A stretch of 64,000 nt of DNA, taken from Streptomyces sp. NBC_01214. Its GTDB lineage: Bacteria > Actinomycetota > Actinomycetes > Streptomycetales > Streptomycetaceae. The notes under the pieces are model-generated. The model did no database searches, had not been told where the DNA came from, and was given only the letters and a program-made list of their open reading frames with translations. Where the stretch lies: positions 1,612,001 to 1,676,000 of the forward strand of contig NZ_JAPEOS010000003.1 of the NCBI RefSeq assembly GCF_026340975.1, written 5' to 3'. Positions within the stretch are counted from its first letter, which is position 1, and each line of letters begins with the position of its first letter. Positions 59,448 to 64,000 of the stretch are shown here, piece after piece. Made by a program: the position numbers and the translations under genes.

Positions 59448-60343
59448 GCCTGGCCCCGCGGGCGGTGCTCGTGCACCGCAGGACCGAGTACGAGGAACTG
59501 CTCGCCCGGCACGGGACGCACGGGCAGGCCGCGTTCTTCCTGTCCAGCCGGGGCCGGTCGATCGACGAGGTGGCCCGCCGCCACGAGCGCACGCGCCAGG
59601 CGCTGCGGGAGGTGGCCGCGGCGGTGCCGCTCACCTGGCGCAACTCCCGGGTGGAGCGGGCCGACCTGGACCGCTTCCTGTTCGCCCCGGAGGACGTGGT
59701 GGTCGTGGTCGGCCAGGACGGCCTGGTCGCCAACACCGCGAAGTACCTGCGCGGACAGCCGGTGGTGGGCATCGACACCGACCCGGGGCGCAACCCCGGG
59801 GTCCTGGTCCGGCACCGCTGGGCCGACACGGCCGCCCTGCTGCGTGCGGCGATCGCCGCCGGGGGCCGGGCGGAGGAGCTGACCATGGTCGAGGCCGTCG
59901 CCGACGACACCCAGCGCCTTCTCGCACTGAACGAGATCTATCTGGGCTCGCCCGGTCACCAGACGGCCCGCTACCGCCTGGGTTCCGACGGCGACAAGGG
60001 CCCGGGCGAGGCCCAGGCATCTTCCGGGGTGCTGGTGGGCACCGGTACGGGCGCCACCGGCTGGCTTCGTTCCCTGTGGCTGGAACGCGGCAGCCCCGCG
60101 GGGCTGCCCGCACCTTCCGACCGGCGACTCCTGTGGTTCGTGCGCGAGGCCTGGCCCTCGCCCACGACCGGAACGACGAAGGTCGCCGGTGAGCTGGGGC
60201 GGGGGCAGGGGCTGCAGCTGACCGTGGAGTCGGACCGGATCGTGGTCTTCGGTGACGGGATGGAGAGCGACGCCCTAGAGCTGACCTGGGGCCAGAGCGT
60301 ACGGCTGGGCATCGCGGAAACGTCGCTGCACCTGGTGACGTGA
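59444..60343 (+). CDS. NAD kinase-like protein coupled to SPFH
   Basis: The 299-residue protein resembles the NAD kinase/diacylglycerol kinase superfamily. VVVGQDGLVANTAKYL carries GQDG where NAD kinases have GGDG, followed by NEIYLGSP (NE motif) and GTGTGATGW in place of TPTGSTAY. The N-terminal ~75 residues (LARHGTHGQAAFFLSSRG) are an extension shared by a bacterial subgroup. It may phosphorylate NAD or another nucleotide, or may be a binding protein; the altered glycine motif leaves this open. The GTG at 59444 overlaps the SPFH stop by 4 bp. Confidence 0.8.
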   Translation: MSLAPRAVLVHRRTEYEELLARHGTHGQAAFFLSSRGRSIDEVARRHERTRQALREVAAAVPLTWRNSRVERADLDRFLFAPEDVVVVVGQDGLVANTAKYLRGQPVVGIDTDPGRNPGVLVRHRWADTAALLRAAIAAGGRAEELTMVEAVADDTQRLLALNEIYLGSPGHQTARYRLGSDGDKGPGEAQASSGVLVGTGTGATGWLRSLWLERGSPAGLPAPSDRRLLWFVREAWPSPTTGTTKVAGELGRGQGLQLTVESDRIVVFGDGMESDALELTWGQSVRLGIAETSLHLVT

Positions 60344-60369
60344 GCGGCGGCGCGCCGTGGTTCCTGCCC

Positions 60370-60690
60370 AACTGTGCCCGGTACGCGTGTGGGCGCCGCT
60401 ACGCGTCGGAGTGGACCGCGACCAAGTTCCACCGGCGGCACGCCGGCACTCGATGGTCGCCCGATGAGGACGTCGTTGCGGGCGCCGCAGCCGCTCCCGT
60501 CGACGTCCTTCCAGCGCGAGTACGACTCCCACTGGTAGCCGTCGTGGATCTTCTCGGCGATCGGCAGCGCAGTGATCCCGTCCATGACCGTGACTTCGGC
60601 GGCCCGGGCGGGGGGAGGCGCTGGAGATGGGGGCGAGAACGGTGAGGACAGCGGCCAGCAGGCCGGACGTGGAGTTCCCCTCGGACCTGA
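60370..60690 (-). pseudogene. N-terminal remnant of an HNH-family secreted nuclease
   Basis: The minus strand contains LLAAVLTVLAPISSASP (signal peptide-like) and, in another frame, AEVTVMDGITALPIAEKIHD and GYQWESYSRWKDVDGSGCGA, the N-terminal block of DUF1524/HNH-type exported nucleases. It then loses the frame before the DIDHLVPL active site. A C-terminal scrap of the same family is at 48995-49145. The rest of 60344-61038 shows no gene. Confidence 0.5.
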
Positions 60691-61038
60691 ATGGGCCCGA
60701 CCCGACCCGACCAGGCCGCCCGGCGGCTCGGGTTGCTCTCCCCGGCCGGCACGGTGGAGATCGACGACGAACGACAGGGCAGGTGGACCACGGTGCAGCA
60801 GCTCTACTCCGCCCAAGAGGCCGGCCTGCCCCCGTCGTTCGGCCGCTGGTCGACTGATGGGGCGGTGACCACCGCCCGGACCGGCCGCAGTCCTCCGCTC
60901 TCCACCGTCCACCGTCCACCATCCACCCGCGATCGCGCCGCTTCCCGTCGGGGGCGATCGCGGTGAGCGTGCCGTGTTCGACGTAGGAGGCCCGCGCAGC
61001 CGCGAAGTCCGGGGCGAAGCCTGCGTCGTGATTCCCCC

Positions 61039-61082
61039 TTTCGTCGCGCGGGTTTTCGACTTTCGTCGCGCCGGTTCCCGAC
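61039..61082. repeat. Two 22-bp direct repeats, iteron-like
   Basis: TTTCGTCGCGCGGGTTTTCG (then AC) and TTTCGTCGCGCCGGTTCCCG (then AC) follow directly, with a degenerate third copy to ~61104. They lie 67 bp before the Clp-N-like gene and may be a regulator site. Confidence 0.6.
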
Positions 61083-61148
61083 ATTCTTCGCACTGCTTTC
61101 CGCCCGTAGGCTGATGCAACGCGCCTGTGCCTCGACCAAGATTTCCGC

Positions 61149-62117
61149 ATGACCTCAGACTTCCGCGCCGACCAGGCCCTGCTCACTGTGCTCGGCCCGG
61201 TCTACGCAAGGCGCCGCGTCAGCACGCACCACCTGCTGGCCTGCATCAGCAAGGACGACCGGGTCCAGGAGTGCCTCGCCCCGTACGACCTCACGTCACA
61301 CGTGATCCGCCAGGGCGTTGGGGGGACGGACGAGGAACCCGGAGAGGTCGAGGTCGCGTTGGCCGAGCAGGAGGGCCGCTCGCTCACGCTCAGTGCCGCC
61401 GGGGCAGAGGCGCTCGCCCGGTGCCAGGAGCAACCGTCCGTGACCGGCCAGGGCGTCGAGCGCTCGCCGGCCGATCTGCTGGTAGCCATCTTGGACGACG
61501 CGGCCTGCGGTGCGGTGGGATACCTGAGCGGATGTGGCGTGGACGTCGTTGCGCTGCAACAGGCCGTGCGGGCGGGACAGGTCCCTGATGTGGCGGACGC
61601 CGTCCCGCCGGAGCTGCGCTCCACCCGCGACGCCCTGGTGGGCCGTCGCCGCTACAAGCCGCGTGAGCTGGGGCAGTTCTGGACGACGCTGCTGGTGAAG
61701 GTCCTGCCGATGAACGTCGCGGCGCACCCGGTGCTGTGGGCGCGCCTGGAAGCCGGGGAACTTGCCGGTCAGCACCGTGGGAAGGTCCGCACCGACGATG
61801 TTCTCCTGGGCATGCTGCGGACGTACGCGGTCGCGCAGGCCTACCCACACCTGACGAGAGGGGCGAAGGGCGACTACGACGGAGGCCGGGTCCTGGTCGA
61901 GACCGGAGTGGACCACGTACGGGTACGTGCGGCGATGGAGAGGGCAGACCTCGGCCAGGACGCCGTGCCGCCGCGCGAGCTCCTGAAGGACACGATGGCC
62001 GGCGGCACCTCCGACCTGCTGGACCGGTTGCTCAGCGAGCCGGGAAACCGCAGTGCCCGGCTGCTGGCGGCGCTCGGCGTGGAGCCGGCCGCTCTTCGGC
62101 GCCCCGCTGGTTCCTGA
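61149..62117 (+). CDS. Clp N-terminal-like repeat protein
   Basis: The 322-residue protein contains repeated modules like the ClpA/ClpC N-terminal domain: VSTHHLLACISKDDRVQECL, then SPADLLVAILDDAACGAVGY and SGCGVDVVALQQAV, and RTDDVLLGMLRTYAVAQAYP. It has no AAA+ ATPase domain, so it is probably a protein-binding or peptide-binding module. The role is unknown. No ribosome binding site precedes the ATG; TAGGCT (61108-61113) is a possible -10 box. Two 22-bp direct repeats lie upstream. Confidence 0.75.
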   Translation: MTSDFRADQALLTVLGPVYARRRVSTHHLLACISKDDRVQECLAPYDLTSHVIRQGVGGTDEEPGEVEVALAEQEGRSLTLSAAGAEALARCQEQPSVTGQGVERSPADLLVAILDDAACGAVGYLSGCGVDVVALQQAVRAGQVPDVADAVPPELRSTRDALVGRRRYKPRELGQFWTTLLVKVLPMNVAAHPVLWARLEAGELAGQHRGKVRTDDVLLGMLRTYAVAQAYPHLTRGAKGDYDGGRVLVETGVDHVRVRAAMERADLGQDAVPPRELLKDTMAGGTSDLLDRLLSEPGNRSARLLAALGVEPAALRRPAGS

Positions 62118-62269
62118 CCACTGCCGATTCCCGACAGCGGACACGCGGCTGACCTGAACGCGGAGCTCGGGTACTGCCCGGTGGGCCGTCTCGTGGACGC
62201 GACTCTCCGGTGGCGGGACGACGTGGGATCGTCACACGAGGTCGGCGTGCGGACTGCACCCGGTTGAAG

Positions 62270-62640
62270 GCCAGCCAGCACCGTCCTGGAGATGATCCGC
62301 GTCCCGGAGCACCGGCCGGGCCGGACGCGCAAGGCGCCGGACAACATCCCGGCCGGCAAGGCCTCCGGCAACGGTTCCTGCCGCGAGTACCTGCGAAGGC
62401 GCGGTTGCCGGCACACCATCCCTGAGAAGGCCAGAAGGCCAGAAGGCCAGAAGGCCAGAAGGCCAGAAGGCCAGGCCAGAAGGCCGACAGGCGGCCCGCC
62501 TGGTCAAAGTGTTCGCATGGCGGATGTCCACCACGCTTCGACGAAGACCGCTACGTCAACCCCGGTATTGCAACTGTCGCAACTGCCGAAACTGCCGCAG
62601 CCCTCACCATCTGGCTCCGAACACGATCGACCGAACAAGC
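62270..62640 (+). pseudogene. C-terminal remnant of an IS5-type transposase
   Basis: Pieces in plus frames: EMIRVPEHRPGRTRKAPDNI, GNGSCREYLRRRGCRHTIPE, then after an 8-bp microsatellite the blocks FDEDRYVNP and ATVATAETAAALTIWLRT. The N-terminal and catalytic parts are absent and the repeat has destroyed the frame. Confidence 0.7.
62426..62473. repeat. Six tandem copies of GAAGGCCA
   Basis: Six exact 8-bp units within the IS5 remnant. The unit length is not a multiple of three, so each change shifts the reading frame. Confidence 0.9.
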
Positions 62641-62742
62641 GGGCGGCCGAGTTGCGAAGCCCCGCCACCGCCTGGGGCTTTCGTGCGTCACGGGAACGTC
62701 AAAGCCACCTCACACCCCTTACGCATCAGCCACCATGGCGCG

Positions 62743-63378
62743 ATGCGCCCACACCACACCGTCGCCCTCGCCGTCACGGCTGCCGCACTCCTCGCCCTCA
62801 CTGCCTGCAACCCGCAGACCACCGAGACCAATAAGCCAGCCGCGCCCAGCACGCCCGCCCCCGCCGGTCCGGCGCCGGCCGGTTCCGCGCCCGCTGCGAA
62901 GACCGCCACCCTTCCCAGCTTCGTGGGCAAGGGCCTCCAGGTCGCCCAGGACGAAGCACAGGCGGCCGGATTCGCCCTCCTCAAGTCCCACGACGCCCTC
63001 GGCCGCGACCGACTCCAAGCCCTCGACCGGAACTGGAAGGTATGCAGCCAGACCCCTGCCCCCGGTGCGAAGGTCGACACGAGCACCACCGTGGACTTCG
63101 GCGCTGTGAAGCTGGAGGAGTCCTGCCCGGCCGCCGACGCGCCCGCTCCGAAGCCGGTCGGCAGCACCATGCCGGACTTCGTCGGGCAGGGCATGAAGGC
63201 GGTCCGTGGCGCGCTCCCCTCCAACGCGAGCATCACGGTGAAGGACGCGCTGCAGGGCCGCATGGTCCTTCAGGAGTCGAACTGGAAGGTCTGCTCGCAG
63301 GACCCGAAGCCGGGGACCGCGTTGACCGGACAGCCGCTCGCGTTCACCGTCGCCAAAGCGGAGGAGTCCTGCCCGTAG
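62743..63378 (+). CDS. PASTA-domain lipoprotein
   Basis: The 211-residue protein has a lipoprotein signal: a hydrophobic VALAVTAAALLALTAC with the lipobox LTAC (Cys22), then a Pro/Ala spacer. Two PASTA-like units follow: PSFVGKGLQVAQDEAQAAGF with WKVCSQTPAPGAKV, and PDFVGQGMKAVRGALPSN with WKVCSQDPKPGTAL. PASTA units in kinases and PBPs bind muropeptides, but here they are alone on a surface lipoprotein, with Cys in each unit. No ribosome binding site is clear. Function unknown. Confidence 0.85.
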   Translation: MRPHHTVALAVTAAALLALTACNPQTTETNKPAAPSTPAPAGPAPAGSAPAAKTATLPSFVGKGLQVAQDEAQAAGFALLKSHDALGRDRLQALDRNWKVCSQTPAPGAKVDTSTTVDFGAVKLEESCPAADAPAPKPVGSTMPDFVGQGMKAVRGALPSNASITVKDALQGRMVLQESNWKVCSQDPKPGTALTGQPLAFTVAKAEESCP

Positions 63379-63422
63379 CTTTTGCGTCTCGGGGCAAGAC
63401 CGGCGAGACCGGCGAGATCGGC

Positions 63423-64000
63423 GTGGCAGGACCGGTGGGTGTACGCCCATCGCGCGGGGCTGACGTGCGACAGTACGGCTGGAGGACCGGGCCCACGGGT
63501 GCCCTGGTCCGGGTGGGCGAGCCGTCCTGCGGTGCGAACGCAGAGCGTTGGGTGTTGGGCGTCGGCACCGATGTCGGCCCGCTCGGGCATGATCGACTCC
63601 GATCAGACTCGGCGGTGGGGTGGCATGACGTGGGCGAGTGGCAGACCAATCCGACCTTTGCGATGTGCAGGGCGTTGGCGGGCGGGGCGGACCTGTCCTC
63701 GTTCGCCGGCGGGCCGTTCGACGTGCGGGAGGTGGTGGCCGGTATGCGGCCCGAGGTCAAGGACGGCTTCCTGTTCGGCGAAGTGCCCTGGACGCACTTC
63801 CCTCAGGGGAATCGGGTCAGGGAGGCCGTGCACTTCCTGCATTCCGGAGGCTCACCCGTCCGCACAGGAACGGGCGTGGTGCACGGAATGTGCGGCAACG
63901 ACATGAGGGCCGCCGTCGTGCTCGCCGTGCCGTTCCTGATCCGGATCGCCGCCGACACCCACCACCCGCACCGTGGCGACGCGCTTGCCGCGGTCTCCTC
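63423..64000 (+). CDS. Hypothetical protein, truncated by the right window edge
   Basis: The plus strand from GTG 63423 (or 63435, 63465) stays open to the end of the window, at least 192 codons: RVGEPSCGANAERWVLGVGT, GWHDVGEWQTNPTFAMCRAL, EVVAGMRPEVKDGFLFGEVP and, near the edge, VVLAVPFLIRIAADTHHPHR. The last part may be the start of helical repeats. Coding bias is good. No family recognised. The start is not settled since no ribosome binding site is convincing. Confidence 0.6.
   Translation, partial: MAGPVGVRPSRGADVRQYGWRTGPTGALVRVGEPSCGANAERWVLGVGTDVGPLGHDRLRSDSAVGWHDVGEWQTNPTFAMCRALAGGADLSSFAGGPFDVREVVAGMRPEVKDGFLFGEVPWTHFPQGNRVREAVHFLHSGGSPVRTGTGVVHGMCGNDMRAAVVLAVPFLIRIAADTHHPHRGDALAAVS

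Noticed and set aside
62426..62473. Direct repeats as a possible CRISPR array
   Set aside because: The units are contiguous without spacers, 8 bp long and lie in a transposase remnant.

Overview
The window is very GC-rich with strong third-position GC bias. It carries gene families typical of Streptomyces or a close relative: DUF5959, DUF4259 and DUF1772 proteins, a venezuelin-type class IV lanthipeptide locus, and many -10 boxes 6-8 nt upstream of the start codon that imply leaderless mRNAs. Genes are short, often change strand, and alternate with decayed transposases and broken genes, as in a chromosome arm or another accessory region. No rRNA, tRNA, CRISPR array or replication origin was seen.

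Region 1 (1-15.9 kb) is mostly intact metabolism: a small alpha/beta hydrolase, a GNAT acetyltransferase, a VOC protein, glucose-6-phosphate dehydrogenase (zwf), a YrhK-type membrane protein, a 2'-5' RNA ligase-like protein, a FAD monooxygenase, a flavodoxin-like protein and NADP-type glutamate dehydrogenase (gdhA). Its most unusual content is a translationally coupled pair at 6.4-10.6 kb: a 1024-residue protein joining a catalase-like domain to a LodA/GoxA-like quinoprotein oxidase, followed by a LodB-like flavoprotein.

Region 2 (15.9-40 kb) is an insertion-sequence graveyard with islands of genes. At least five decayed IS5-type transposases (one near 62.3 kb), an NF041680/IS701-like one and an IS630 scrap are recognisable. 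One intact IS701-family element (30287-31667, flanked by CTAG) sits in the right end of an older IS5-like unit (28149-30286) that appears to carry a tetR-ridA pair as cargo. Joining the outer flanks at CTAG restores a reading frame, so the whole 3.5 kb looks like one nested insertion. Live genes here include an acyl-CoA synthetase facing a DUF1772 protein across a perfect 20-bp palindrome, a dehydrogenase fused to an NTF2-like domain, several small DUF proteins, an aldo/keto reductase, an alpha/beta hydrolase and an MFS transporter.

Region 3 (41.0-46.1 kb) is a class IV lanthipeptide cluster: LanL synthetase, a 52-residue precursor, and the ATPase and permease of an ABC exporter. Region 4 (46.3-64 kb) holds a secreted protein, an ECF-type sigma factor joined to a zinc-finger motif, a membrane segment and a ricin-type lectin domain, a LuxR regulator, a beta-lactamase-fold hydrolase, an SMI1/KNR4 protein, an S41 peptidase divergent from an ArsR-type regulator, a ferritin-like protein, a coupled SPFH/NAD-kinase-like pair, a Clp-N-like protein and a PASTA lipoprotein. 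Partial genes run off both ends. All functions are inferred from sequence motifs read by eye; no database search was run.
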